Position numbers and translations under genes: made by a program | Shown: piece by piece, positions 1-8,262 of the stretch | How positions within the stretch are numbered: position 1 is the first letter of the stretch | Layout: every line of letters begins with the position of its first letter | From: Prevotella sp. | GTDB lineage: Bacteria > Bacteroidota > Bacteroidia > Bacteroidales > Bacteroidaceae | NCBI GenBank assembly: GCA_017645645.1 | Contig: JAGCOB010000014.1 | Span: 1 to 64,000 of the forward strand | Direction: 5' to 3' | Length of the DNA stretch: 64,000 bases | The notes under the pieces: generated by a model | Told to the model about the DNA's origin: nothing | Seen by the model: only the letters and a program-made list of their open reading frames with translations | Databases searched by the model: none

Positions 1-191
1 CTGAGGAGAAACTCGTTTCTAGCGATATCATCGGTATGAAGTTCGGTTCACTCTTCGATGCTAACCAGACCATGGTCAGCAAGATTGGTGACGGCAACTC
101 TCTCGTACAGGTTGTTGCTTGGTACGACAATGAGAACTCTTACACTTCTCAGATGGTTCGCACCATTAAGTACCTCGCAGAGCTCAAATAA
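1..191 (+). CDS. gap: Glyceraldehyde-3-phosphate dehydrogenase, C-terminal end (partial)
   Basis: The window opens inside this gene; about 62 codons remain, ending in TAA at 189-191. The visible residues include SLFDANQ and the near-invariant [15 protein letters not shown] block of the type I GAPDH C-terminal NAD-binding region. The enzyme oxidises glyceraldehyde-3-phosphate to 1,3-bisphosphoglycerate in glycolysis in the cytoplasm. The catalytic Cys and the start lie outside the window. A hairpin terminator follows at 258-285. The identification rests on this very conserved tail and is secure; whether the organism has a second copy cannot be seen. Confidence 0.95.
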   Translation, partial: EEKLVSSDIIGMKFGSLFDANQTMVSKIGDGNSLVQVVAWYDNENSYTSQMVRTIKYLAELK

Positions 192-252
192 TTAGTTAGC
201 AATTAGCAATTAGCTGTTGGCAAAAAGCTAAATGCCAATAGCCATAAGCAAA
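192..252. repeat. Short phrase repeats (TAGCAAT / CCAATAGCC) between gap and luxS
   Basis: The spacer holds a run of 7-bp TAGCAAT-like units followed by a GCCAATAGCC phrase, directly after the gap stop codon. The second phrase matches the units found inside miaA and fmt. No reading frame or RNA structure explains it. Confidence 0.6.
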
Positions 253-257
253 TATTA

Positions 258-285
258 GCCGTCCGATTTTGTCGGACGGCTTTTT
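258..285 (+). terminator. Intrinsic terminator of gap
   Basis: A perfect 9-bp GC-rich stem (GCCGTCCGA / TCGGACGGC) with a short TTTTG loop is followed by TTTTT. It lies between gap and luxS on the coding strand. Confidence 0.85.
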
Positions 286-298
286 ATTTGTATCTTTG
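268..298 (+). promoter_or_regulatory. luxS promoter
   Basis: TTTG at 268-271 and TATCTTTG at 291-298 are 19 bp apart, which fits the Bacteroidetes -33/-7 consensus. The -33 element lies in the loop and first stem base of the gap terminator. The luxS ATG follows 24 bp after the -7 box. Confidence 0.7.
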
Positions 299-322
299 TA
301 CACAGAACTAAAAACAAAACAG

Positions 323-817
323 ATGGAAGTTATTCAGAGTTTTACTATTGACCATACCCGTTTGAAGCCTGGTATCTATGTGTCGCGTGATGACAATAAT
401 TTCAGAACGTTTGACCTTCGTATCACGGAGCCTAACAAGGAGCCAGCCGTGGCACCTGCAGCCCTGCATAGTATAGAGCACCTTATGGCGACATGGTTCC
501 GGAACTCATCCGTAAAGGATGATGTGGTCTATGTAGGTCCAATGGGTTGTCTGACAGGTATGTATATCGTCATGACGGGGAATTATGATGTACACGCCAT
601 GAGGGCGTTAACCATCGAGTGTCTTCAGTGGATACTGACACAGGATCAGGTTCCTGCTACTACTTCGGAGACCTGTGGTAATTATCTGCTTCACGACCTT
701 CCCATGTGTAAGTGGGAATGCAGACGTTATCTGGAACGCCTGCAAAACAATTTCCATTGTGAGTACAACAAATTACAGGTGACCCTCGAAGACGGTAAGG
801 TCTTCGCGGATGCATAA
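323..817 (+). CDS. luxS: S-ribosylhomocysteine lyase LuxS
   Basis: LuxS cleaves S-ribosylhomocysteine to homocysteine and DPD, the precursor of autoinducer-2, in the activated methyl cycle. The protein has 164 residues, usual for the family. The metal-binding HSIEH motif (HxxEH) near residues 50-55, the GCLTG stretch with the catalytic Cys, and a later ETCGN segment with the third metal ligand are all present. The ATG at 323 is preferred over an upstream TTG because it matches the LuxS N-terminus (EVIQSFTIDHTRL) and lies downstream of a good promoter. It has its own promoter and sits 12 bp before miaA, so the two may be cotranscribed. Confidence 0.95.
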   Translation: MEVIQSFTIDHTRLKPGIYVSRDDNNFRTFDLRITEPNKEPAVAPAALHSIEHLMATWFRNSSVKDDVVYVGPMGCLTGMYIVMTGNYDVHAMRALTIECLQWILTQDQVPATTSETCGNYLLHDLPMCKWECRRYLERLQNNFHCEYNKLQVTLEDGKVFADA

Positions 818-829
818 TTTAAGATACGG

Positions 830-1774
830 ATGTCCCAGCAGATGATTACCATACTCGGACCTACCGCAAGTGGAAAGACACCGCTTGCGTCAGCCTTAGC
901 CCAAAAGGTTGGCGGAGAGATTATCTCAGCCGATTCGCGTCAGGTATATCGTCGGATGGACATCGGAACAGGTAAGGACCTCGCGGATTATCTGTTGCCA
1001 ACAGCCAACAGCCAACAACCAACAGCCATTCCTTATCACCTGATAGACATCTGCGAACCGGGAACGAAATACAACTTGTTCCAGTATCAGCAGGACTTCT
1101 ATGACGTGTATCTGGATATCCGTAGTCGTGGTATGGTACCGATTCTCTGTGGAGGTACGGGACTGTATATAGAGGCGGTATTGAAAGGCTATCAACTGTC
1201 GCCCGTTCCCCAGAATCCGGAATTACGGTCCTCATTGGAAGGGAAGTCACTGGAAGAACTAACTTGTATGCTGGTGGAGTTAAAGGCAAAGAACGGATCT
1301 AACATGCATAACACGACAGATGTGGACTCGTGTCAGCGTGCCATCCGAGCCATTGAGATAGAGACGTATAACTTACAGCATCCCATGCCGAAAAGGGAAC
1401 TGCCTCCCGTTGACTCACTGATTATCGGTGTGTATATTGACCGTGAACAACGTCGTGAGAAAATTACGAGACGGTTGAAAGTGAGACTTGAAAACGGGAT
1501 GGTCGAAGAGGTGAAAGCATTACTGGATAGTGGTATTCCTGCCGAGGACCTGATTTACTATGGATTGGAATATAAGTTTGTGACCGAATACCTGATAGGA
1601 AAGATAACCTATGAGGAGATGTTCCAACGGTTGGAGATTGCCATTCATCAGTTTGCCAAGCGACAAATGACCTGGTTCAGGGGAATGGAGCGACGTGGTT
1701 TCACCATTCATTGGATAGACGCGATGCAACCCATGGAAGAGAAAATAAATGAAATATTAAGGATATGGCGGTAG
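830..1774 (+). CDS. miaA: tRNA dimethylallyltransferase MiaA
   Basis: MiaA transfers a dimethylallyl group to A37 of tRNAs that read UNN codons. The P-loop GPTASGKT is at residues 10-17, followed by the ISADSRQVYR and GTGLYIEA motifs typical of the family. The length, 314 residues, is slightly above average. Residues about 55-66 (TANSQQPTA) are an in-frame insertion made of CCAACAG-type repeats (994-1030), placed just before the conserved IPYHLIDI segment. An alternative ATG is at 842. The 3' end overlaps the next gene by 10 bp, which suggests translational coupling. Confidence 0.95.
   Translation: MSQQMITILGPTASGKTPLASALAQKVGGEIISADSRQVYRRMDIGTGKDLADYLLPTANSQQPTAIPYHLIDICEPGTKYNLFQYQQDFYDVYLDIRSRGMVPILCGGTGLYIEAVLKGYQLSPVPQNPELRSSLEGKSLEELTCMLVELKAKNGSNMHNTTDVDSCQRAIRAIEIETYNLQHPMPKRELPPVDSLIIGVYIDREQRREKITRRLKVRLENGMVEEVKALLDSGIPAEDLIYYGLEYKFVTEYLIGKITYEEMFQRLEIAIHQFAKRQMTWFRGMERRGFTIHWIDAMQPMEEKINEILRIWR
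994..1030. repeat. 7-bp CCAACAG phrase repeat inside miaA
   Basis: Four to five degenerate copies of CCAACAG/CCAACAA lie in frame in miaA and encode the TANSQQPTA loop. The same phrase occurs in fmt at 50094-50124 and, more weakly, before luxS. Confidence 0.8.
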
Positions 1775-2691
1775 AAGAGACGAGGTGGGGCATCTTATAT
1801 TGCCCAAAAGGACGCAATAGTAAACAGCGTGAGAAGATACAGCGTGTGCTGGATGAGCGTCAGGTACAGTATGACTTTGTGCAGAGCGAGACGACGGACA
1901 GTGTGGAACGACTGATGTCGATGCTGATACACAACGGGTATAAGACCATTATTGTGGTGGGTGGTGATTCTGCGTTGAATGATGCCGTCAATTGCCTGAT
2001 GAAGGAAGAGAAACAGGTACGTGACAGTATCGCACTGGGTGTCATCCCCAATGGATTGATGAACGATTTTGCCCGCTATTGGGAATTCAAGGAGGGGAAT
2101 GTGGAACAGACGATCGACTGGCTTGTCAAGCACCGTGTCCGTCCTGTAGATTTAGGATGTATCCGATATACAAATAAGAAAGGTGAACAGTGTCATCGTT
2201 ATTTTCTGAACTGTGTGAATATAGGTTTAATAGCGGATGTCATGAACATGCGTCGTCAGACCCGTTCCTTGTTGGGCTCCCGTACTTTGTCTTTCATAGT
2301 CTCTATCTTCCTGATGATTTTCCATCGTATGGATTATAAGATGCATGTGAAAATTAACTCCGATACTATTAACCGTAAGATTATGACAATGTGCGTGGGG
2401 AGCGGTCCTGGTTATGGACAAACACCTAATGCCGTTCCCTATAACGGGTTGTTGGATGTGTCGGTGGTTTACCATACAGGTATTCTTCAGGTCTTTGCCG
2501 GAATATGGCTATTGATAACAGGTCGTTTCCTGAATCATCGCAGTGTGCATCCTTATCGGACTCGTGAGGTGAGGGTGGAGGAAGCAAAGCATGCGTTGGT
2601 CGGTATTGATGGCAGACTGGTGGGAACGCCTGTCGGTGACTATCGCATTGATGTGGAGCAAGAGGTGATTAATTTCCTGATACCGGATTAA
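1765..2691 (+). CDS. YegS/DagK-family lipid kinase
   Basis: A 308-residue protein of the diacylglycerol-kinase catalytic superfamily, which phosphorylates diacylglycerol or a related lipid at the inner membrane. The nucleotide-binding motif normally written GGDGT reads GGDSALNDAVN here (about residues 67-77), and the second glycine-rich motif reads GVIPNGLMNDFAR. The aspartate is kept but the GT pair is replaced by SA. The C-terminal half shows the alternating beta pattern of the family, ending near DGRLVG. It overlaps miaA by 10 bp and converges on the Crp/Fnr gene, sharing a TTAA palindrome so that both strands stop there. The exact substrate cannot be told. Confidence 0.8.
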   Translation: MAVEETRWGILYCPKGRNSKQREKIQRVLDERQVQYDFVQSETTDSVERLMSMLIHNGYKTIIVVGGDSALNDAVNCLMKEEKQVRDSIALGVIPNGLMNDFARYWEFKEGNVEQTIDWLVKHRVRPVDLGCIRYTNKKGEQCHRYFLNCVNIGLIADVMNMRRQTRSLLGSRTLSFIVSIFLMIFHRMDYKMHVKINSDTINRKIMTMCVGSGPGYGQTPNAVPYNGLLDVSVVYHTGILQVFAGIWLLITGRFLNHRSVHPYRTREVRVEEAKHALVGIDGRLVGTPVGDYRIDVEQEVINFLIPD

Positions 2692-3395
2692 CCGTTCTTC
2701 GAGATCTTGTGCAGTTTCTCCTCATCGAGGAGTGTGATATGCCGTCCGTCAATGGCTATCAGATTCTCAGTAGCAAAGGCTGATAAGGTGCGGATGGCGT
2801 TACTGGTAGTCATATTCGACAGACTTGCCATGTCTTCACGGCTCAGATTGCTAGCGAGGGTTTTCCCGTTTTCCTCTGTTCCATACTTGTTCTTCAACTG
2901 CAACAATGCCTCGGCAAGTCGTCCGCGTATGTGTTTCTGTGTGAGGTTGACAGTCTGTTGGTCAGCATGTCCCAATAGACCGGCAAGTTGCTGGATGAAG
3001 TAAATGGCGACATCATTGTTCTCATGAAGAATCTTCATGATGACAGACAATGGAATCTGGCAGACAGTGACTGCCTCAAAGGCAGAGGCGGAAGTACTGT
3101 ATCTGTCATTGGCAAAACCGGCGCGATATCCGAAGAATCCCTCAGGTTTTACCATGCGTACTATCTGGGAGCGTCTACCAATACCTTCCTTGAAAATCTT
3201 AACCTTTCCTTGGGCAAGACAATATAAGAATTCCGGAGTGTCGTTCTCATGATAGATAAACTCGTTCTTTTTGAGATTCTTCAAGGAAATATGTGTAATC
3301 AGGAAAAGACGTTGTTCCTCCGTGAGGAGTTCCCATAGTTCCCTAATAGCTTGGATAATTTGACTATGCTCTGTTTCTTTTCCTAATACCACCAT
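2688..3395 (-). CDS. Crp/Fnr-family transcriptional regulator
   Basis: A 235-residue regulator with an N-terminal cyclic-nucleotide-binding-like beta barrel (about residues 25-140, including LYCLAQGKVKIFKEG) and a C-terminal winged helix-turn-helix (about 165-225, LSREDMASLSNMTTSNAIRTL). It has no Cys cluster of the FNR iron-sulfur kind, so redox sensing through an FeS centre is unlikely. It is divergent from the glycogen operon and shares its 149-bp upstream region, which makes that operon a possible target; this is inference from position only. The ligand is unknown. Confidence 0.85.
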   Translation of the reverse strand: MVVLGKETEHSQIIQAIRELWELLTEEQRLFLITHISLKNLKKNEFIYHENDTPEFLYCLAQGKVKIFKEGIGRRSQIVRMVKPEGFFGYRAGFANDRYSTSASAFEAVTVCQIPLSVIMKILHENNDVAIYFIQQLAGLLGHADQQTVNLTQKHIRGRLAEALLQLKNKYGTEENGKTLASNLSREDMASLSNMTTSNAIRTLSAFATENLIAIDGRHITLLDEEKLHKISKNG

Positions 3396-3421
3396 GATAG
3401 ATATATTCTGTCATTCGTGGT

Positions 3422-3429
3422 GCAAAAGT
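3422..3429 (-). promoter_or_regulatory. -7 box of the Crp/Fnr gene
   Basis: CAAAAGTA on the plus strand reads TACTTTTG on the minus strand, matching TAnnTTTG, 27 bp before the start codon. No good -33 element was seen. Confidence 0.5.
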
Positions 3430-3470
3430 AATAAAAAACAGTCAATTTCATAAAAATTATCTGATTTTAT

Positions 3471-3501
3471 TTTGTTATCACAATGAAATTTCGTACTTTT
3501 G
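3471..3501 (+). promoter_or_regulatory. Promoter of the glycogen operon
   Basis: TTTG at 3471-3474 and TACTTTTG at 3494-3501 are 19 bp apart, a full Bacteroidetes promoter, 43 bp before the debranching-enzyme ATG. Confidence 0.75.
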
Positions 3502-3544
3502 GAAAATGAATTAAATCTAAAACTAAAACCCTAAAATAGGAACT

Positions 3545-5494
3545 ATGAGTTATTTGCGATTAGAAAAAGCTGTAATGACTAACCTGGAGGAGTCGCTCCG
3601 TCGTGAATTTCTTCGGACAAACCGTTCTGGCGCCTATAGCAGTTCGACACTAGTCGATTGTAATACGCGTAAGTATCATGGTCTGCTCGTTGTTCCCGTA
3701 CCAGAACTCGACGACGATAATCATGTGCTGTTGTCGTCGCTAGACTGTACGGTAATTCAACACGGTGCTGAGTTCAACCTCGGACTCCATAAGTATCAGG
3801 GAAACAATTTCAGCCCCAAGGGTCACAAGTATATCCGTGAGTTTACTTGTGATGTTGTGCCTACTACCGTTTACCGTGTTGGTGGTGTGTTATTAAAAAA
3901 AGAAGTGGTGTTCCAGCACTATGAGGACCGCATCTTGATTCGTTATACATTGGTGGATGCCCATTCTGCTACGACGTTGCGTTTCCGTCCGTTCCTCGCT
4001 TTCCGCTCAGTTCGTCAGTTTACGCATGAGAACTCAACGGCATCGCGTGAGTACCATCCCGTGGACAACGGTATCAAGACATGCATGTATGCAGGATACC
4101 CCGATCTCTACATGCAGTTTAACAAGAAGAATGAGTTTATCTACCAGCCTGACTGGTATCGTGGAGTGGAGTATCCGAAGGAACAGGAGCGTGGCTACGC
4201 TTCCAATGAGGACCTGTATGTTCCCGGCTATTTCGAGATGAATATCAAGAAAGGTGAAAGTATCGTCTTCGCAGCTTCCACATCGGCAGCCAAGCCTGGT
4301 ACGCTGAAGAAGATGTTCGACGACGAAGTGGCAGACCGTGTTCCCCGTGACAATTTCTATCACTGTCTGGTTACGGCAGCCCACCAGTTCCATAACCGTC
4401 AGCCTAACGACGACCGCTATCTGTTGGCAGGCTATCCCTGGTTCAAGGCCCGTGCCCGTGATACGTTCATCGCATTGCCGGGTCTGACACTTGCCATTGA
4501 TGAGCGTGACTATTTTGAGTTGGTGATGAAGACGGCAGAGAAAGGACTCCGTGAGTTTATGGAGGATAAACCCCTTTCCGTGAAGATTTACGAGATAGAG
4601 CAGCCCGATGTACCCCTGTGGGCTGTCTGGGCTATCCAGCAATATACGAAAGATGCAGGCAAGGAACAGGGATACAAGATGTATGGAAAGCTGGTTCGTG
4701 ATATTGTTGAGTATATTATTGAGGGTGGAAACTCCATCATGCGCTTGGATGATAACGGACTACTTTATGCCAATGGTCGTGATAAAGCCATTACCTGGAT
4801 GAACTCTACGGCGAATGGTCGTCCTGTTGTTCCACGTTCCGGCTATATTGTGGAGTTCAATGCCCTGTGGTATAACGCCCTGAAATTCTGTGCCGCTTTA
4901 GAGCAGGAGTTCGGTAATAAGAAGTTAGCGGAAAAACTGGAAAAACGTGCAGAACTATGCAAACAGTCGTTTGTTGATACCTTCCTCAACGAATACGGTT
5001 ATCTGCTTGATTATGTCGATGGCAATATGATGGACTGGAGTGTCCGTCCGAACATGATTTTCCCTGTTGCCTTCGACTACTCACCACTATCACAGGAACA
5101 AAAGAAGAGTGTTCTGGATGTCTGCACCCGTGAGTTGCTGACTCCGAAGGGACTGCGTTCACTCTCTCCGAAGAGTGGCGGTTATAACCCGATGTATGTT
5201 GGTCCGCAGACGCAGCGTGACTATGCTTATCATCAGGGAACGGCATGGCCTTGGCTCGGAGGATTTTATATGGAGGCTTGCCTGAAGATGTACAAGCGCA
5301 CCCGTCTGAGTTTTGTGGAGCGCCAGATGGTAGGCTATGAGGATGAGATCAATTATCACGCACTGGGAACTATCAGTGAGCTGTTCGACGGTAACCCGCC
5401 CTTCCATGGACGTGGTGCCATGGCATTCGCCATGAATGTCGCTGAGATCCTGCGTACGTTGAAATTGTTGGAGAAATATACTTATCAAAAGTAA
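3545..5494 (+). CDS. Glycogen debranching enzyme (GH133, amylo-alpha-1,6-glucosidase type)
   Basis: A 649-residue enzyme of the bacterial/archaeal glycogen-debranching family. The N-terminal domain (about 1-260) carries the NRSGAYSSSTL and NTRKYHGLLV motifs typical of the GDE N-terminal beta domain. The C-terminal (alpha/alpha)6 barrel has YPWFKARARDTFIALPG, VPRSGYIVEFNALWYNAL and GTAWPWLGGFY. It hydrolyses alpha-1,6 branch points of glycogen or other alpha-glucans. There is no signal peptide, so it should act in the cytoplasm. It is the first gene of an operon with a glycosyltransferase (17 bp gap) and a GH57 protein. Confidence 0.9.
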   Translation: MSYLRLEKAVMTNLEESLRREFLRTNRSGAYSSSTLVDCNTRKYHGLLVVPVPELDDDNHVLLSSLDCTVIQHGAEFNLGLHKYQGNNFSPKGHKYIREFTCDVVPTTVYRVGGVLLKKEVVFQHYEDRILIRYTLVDAHSATTLRFRPFLAFRSVRQFTHENSTASREYHPVDNGIKTCMYAGYPDLYMQFNKKNEFIYQPDWYRGVEYPKEQERGYASNEDLYVPGYFEMNIKKGESIVFAASTSAAKPGTLKKMFDDEVADRVPRDNFYHCLVTAAHQFHNRQPNDDRYLLAGYPWFKARARDTFIALPGLTLAIDERDYFELVMKTAEKGLREFMEDKPLSVKIYEIEQPDVPLWAVWAIQQYTKDAGKEQGYKMYGKLVRDIVEYIIEGGNSIMRLDDNGLLYANGRDKAITWMNSTANGRPVVPRSGYIVEFNALWYNALKFCAALEQEFGNKKLAEKLEKRAELCKQSFVDTFLNEYGYLLDYVDGNMMDWSVRPNMIFPVAFDYSPLSQEQKKSVLDVCTRELLTPKGLRSLSPKSGGYNPMYVGPQTQRDYAYHQGTAWPWLGGFYMEACLKMYKRTRLSFVERQMVGYEDEINYHALGTISELFDGNPPFHGRGAMAFAMNVAEILRTLKLLEKYTYQK

Positions 5495-5511
5495 AATAGG
5501 AGGAGAAGACT

Positions 5512-6783
5512 ATGAAAGTATTAATGTTTGGATGGGAGTATCCTCCTCACGTATTCGGTGGACTTGCTACCGCTAACTATGGTATCTCTCAGGGACTTCA
5601 TGCCCAGGGGGATATGGATATCACGCTCTGTCTGCCGCATCCTTTCGGTGATGAAGAGCGTAACGCTTGTAACATCGTTGCCATGAACGCTGTGCCTATT
5701 GCATGGCGTGATGTTAGCTACGACTATGTCCGCGACCGTGTGGGTAATATCATGGATCCTGACCTCTATTTCAGGTTGCGTGATCATATCTATGCGGACT
5801 TTAATTATATGCATGTGAATGATCTGGGGGCCATGGAGTTTGCCGGAGGTTATCCGGGAAACCTGCATGAGGAGATCAACAACTACTCGATCATTGCAGG
5901 TGTCGTAGCGCGTTCCTTCGATTTCGACATCATCCATGCACATGACTGGTTGACCTATCCTGCAGGTATTCATGCCAAGCAGGTAAGTGGAAAGCCACTC
6001 TGTATTCATGTGCATGCTACCGACTTCGATCGTAGTCGTGGTAAGGTGAATCCGACCGTTTATTCGATTGAGAAGAATGGTATGGATTGGGCTGACTGTA
6101 TCATGTGTGTGTCGGAACTGACCCGTCAGACGGTGATTCACCAGTATCATCAGGATCCGCGTAAGTGCTTCACGGTACATAATGCTGTTTATCCGCTTCC
6201 AGAGGAGTATCAGGCAATCCCGCGTCCTGACCATACGGGTAAGGACAAGGTGGTGACCTTCTTGGGACGTATCACCATGCAGAAAGGACCAGAGTATTTC
6301 GTGGAGGCAGCTAACATGGTTATCCGCCGTACTCGTAATGTACGCTTCTGTATGGCTGGTTCCGGTGATATGATGGATGCGATGATTCATCTGGCTGCTG
6401 AACGAGGCATTGCCGACCGTTTCCACTTCCCGGGCTTCATGCGAGGCAAACAGGTATATGAATGTCTGAAAGACTCTGATGTCTATGTGATGCCTTCCGT
6501 CTCTGAACCGTTTGGTATCTCTCCGTTGGAGGCAATGCAGTGTGGTACACCGTCGATTATCTCTAAACAGTCTGGCTGTGCCGAGATTCTCAACAACTGT
6601 ATCAAGGTCGATTATTGGGATATCCACGCTCTTGCCGATGCCATCTACAGTATCTGTGCCAACGAATCTCTCTTCCAGTACCTGAAGGAAGAAGGTAAGA
6701 ACGAGGTTGACCAGATTACCTGGGAGAAGGTGGGCGCATGGATTGCAACCCTCTATAAGAGAACCCTTGGTTGGGAACAGTGA
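5512..6783 (+). CDS. Glycosyltransferase, GT4/GT5-like (glycogen synthase-type)
   Basis: A 423-residue GT-B fold glycosyltransferase. It starts with MFGWEYPPHVFGGLATA, the sugar-nucleotide synthase-like N-terminus with the acceptor-binding glycine motif. The C-terminal half shows VTFLGRITMQKGPEYFVEA and the acidic SEPFGISPLEAMQCGTP motif with the E-x7-E pattern of retaining GT4/GT5 enzymes. Its position between debranching enzyme and GH57 protein suggests a role in building or elongating an alpha-glucan from a nucleotide sugar. Whether it is a true glycogen synthase or a maltose-1-phosphate or sucrose-type transferase cannot be decided from sequence. AGGAGGAGA stands 5-13 bp before the ATG, an unusually clear ribosome-binding site for this phylum. 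Confidence 0.85.
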   Translation: MKVLMFGWEYPPHVFGGLATANYGISQGLHAQGDMDITLCLPHPFGDEERNACNIVAMNAVPIAWRDVSYDYVRDRVGNIMDPDLYFRLRDHIYADFNYMHVNDLGAMEFAGGYPGNLHEEINNYSIIAGVVARSFDFDIIHAHDWLTYPAGIHAKQVSGKPLCIHVHATDFDRSRGKVNPTVYSIEKNGMDWADCIMCVSELTRQTVIHQYHQDPRKCFTVHNAVYPLPEEYQAIPRPDHTGKDKVVTFLGRITMQKGPEYFVEAANMVIRRTRNVRFCMAGSGDMMDAMIHLAAERGIADRFHFPGFMRGKQVYECLKDSDVYVMPSVSEPFGISPLEAMQCGTPSIISKQSGCAEILNNCIKVDYWDIHALADAIYSICANESLFQYLKEEGKNEVDQITWEKVGAWIATLYKRTLGWEQ

Positions 6784-6815
6784 TTAGTTTATAGTTAAAA
6801 GTTTATAGTTTAAAG
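6784..6815. repeat. TTTATAGTT phrase repeat
   Basis: Three copies of a TTTATAGTT-like unit fill the 34-bp spacer between the glycosyltransferase and GH57 genes. Confidence 0.6.
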
Positions 6816-6817
6816 AT

Positions 6818-8209
6818 ATGAAAACAATTTGTTTATATTTCGAGATACATCAGATTATTCATCTGAAGCGTTATCGTTTCTTCGATATCGGTACCGATCA
6901 TTATTACTATGATGACTACGAGAACGAGCGTAGCATTAGTGATATCGCTGAGCGTAGTTATATGCCAGCCTTGAATGCCATCGGCGACATGATCCGTGAA
7001 AACGGTAAGGATTTCAAGGTTGCCTTCTCACTGTCAGGTGTAGGCATTGAGCAGTTGGAGATGCATGCTCCACAGGTATTGGAGAAGTTGCAGGAACTGA
7101 ACAACACAGGTTGTGTGGAGTTCTTGGCCGAGCCTTATTCTCATGGTTTGTCATCCCTCGCTAACGAGGAGACCTTCGCACTGGATGTGAAGAAACAGTG
7201 TCAGAAGATGGAGGAGTACTTTGGTAAGAAGCCTACCGTGCTTCGTAACTCTTCTCTTATCTATAGTGATGATATTGGCGGACAGGTGGCTGCCATGGGC
7301 TTCAAGGGTATGCTGACCGAGGGTGCCAAGCACGTGCTGGGTTGGAAGTCGCCTCACTATGTCTACAACTGTAACATTGCTCCGAATCTGAAACTGTTGC
7401 TGCGTGACGTGGAGTTGTCTGACGATATCTCCCTGCGTTTCAACAATTCCGACTGGGAAGGTTATCCCTTGTTTGCGGATAACTATATCGATCGTATCGC
7501 CCGTTTGCCGGAAGAGGAGCAGATTGTCAATATCTTCATGGAACTGTCGGCATTGGGTATCGCCCAGCCGTTGTCCAGTAATATCCTTGACTTCCTGAAG
7601 GCTTTGCCTGCTTGTGCCAAGGAGAAGGGCATCACCTTCTCGACCCCGACAGAGATCTGTATGAAGGTGAAGAGTGTCGGTCAGATTGACGTACCCGACA
7701 CTCTGTCATGGGTTGACGAGGAGCGTGACTGCTCTTGCTGGTTGGGTAATGCCATGCAGCGTGAGGCTTTCAACAAGCTCTATAGTGTTGCCGACCGTCT
7801 GCGTATAGCCGATGACCCGCGTATCAATCAGGACTGGGACTACCTGCAGGCATCCAACAACTTCCGTTTCATGACAACCAAGGCTTCTAACGTAGGACTG
7901 GATCGTGGCATCTATAGCGGACCGTTTGATGCTTTCACCAACTATATGAATATCCTGGGTGACTTCATTAACAGGGTCAATGCCCTCTATCCGCAAGAGA
8001 TTGAGAATGATGAGCTGAATGCACTGCTCACCACCATCCGTAACCAAGGTGACGAGATTGAGTATAAGGATGAGGAGATTACCCGACTGAAGGCTCGCCT
8101 TGCCAAGTATGAGGATGCCGAGGAGAAGGCAAAGGAACCTGCCAAGAAACTGGCAGCAAAGAAACCCGCTGCCAAGAAGGCTCCTGCTAAAAAGGCAGAA
8201 GAGAAATAG
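6818..8209 (+). CDS. GH57 alpha-amylase/glucanotransferase-like protein with Lys/Ala-rich tail
   Basis: A 463-residue protein of glycoside hydrolase family 57, the third gene of the glycogen operon. The first family motif appears as EIHQIIH near residues 9-15. MLTEGAKHVLGW matches the third conserved region and puts the likely catalytic nucleophile at Glu168. Asp in the NNSDWEGYPLF stretch is a candidate acid/base. No signal peptide is present. After the catalytic part, residues about 405-440 form a charged coiled-coil-like stretch (EIEYKDEEITRLKARL), and the last 25 residues are repeats of KKPAAKKAPAKK, like histone H1 or HU-type basic tails. The tail could bind a polyanion or anchor the enzyme; that is inference. 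A strong terminator follows. Confidence 0.85.
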   Translation: MKTICLYFEIHQIIHLKRYRFFDIGTDHYYYDDYENERSISDIAERSYMPALNAIGDMIRENGKDFKVAFSLSGVGIEQLEMHAPQVLEKLQELNNTGCVEFLAEPYSHGLSSLANEETFALDVKKQCQKMEEYFGKKPTVLRNSSLIYSDDIGGQVAAMGFKGMLTEGAKHVLGWKSPHYVYNCNIAPNLKLLLRDVELSDDISLRFNNSDWEGYPLFADNYIDRIARLPEEEQIVNIFMELSALGIAQPLSSNILDFLKALPACAKEKGITFSTPTEICMKVKSVGQIDVPDTLSWVDEERDCSCWLGNAMQREAFNKLYSVADRLRIADDPRINQDWDYLQASNNFRFMTTKASNVGLDRGIYSGPFDAFTNYMNILGDFINRVNALYPQEIENDELNALLTTIRNQGDEIEYKDEEITRLKARLAKYEDAEEKAKEPAKKLAAKKPAAKKAPAKKAEEK

Positions 8210-8220
8210 TAAAGTCAGTT

Positions 8221-8262
8221 AAGAAGAAATCCTCTCCAGTTCCGGAGAGGATTTCTTCTTTT
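8221..8262. terminator. Bidirectional terminator between GH57 and GH3
   Basis: A perfect 17-bp stem (8221-8237 with 8244-8260) and a 6-base loop. It ends the rightward glycogen operon and lies at the stop codon of the leftward GH3 gene. Confidence 0.85.

Noticed and set aside
269..322. Upstream extension of luxS from a TTG
   Set aside because: It would begin within the gap terminator and include the luxS promoter; the family's N-terminus starts at the ATG at 323.
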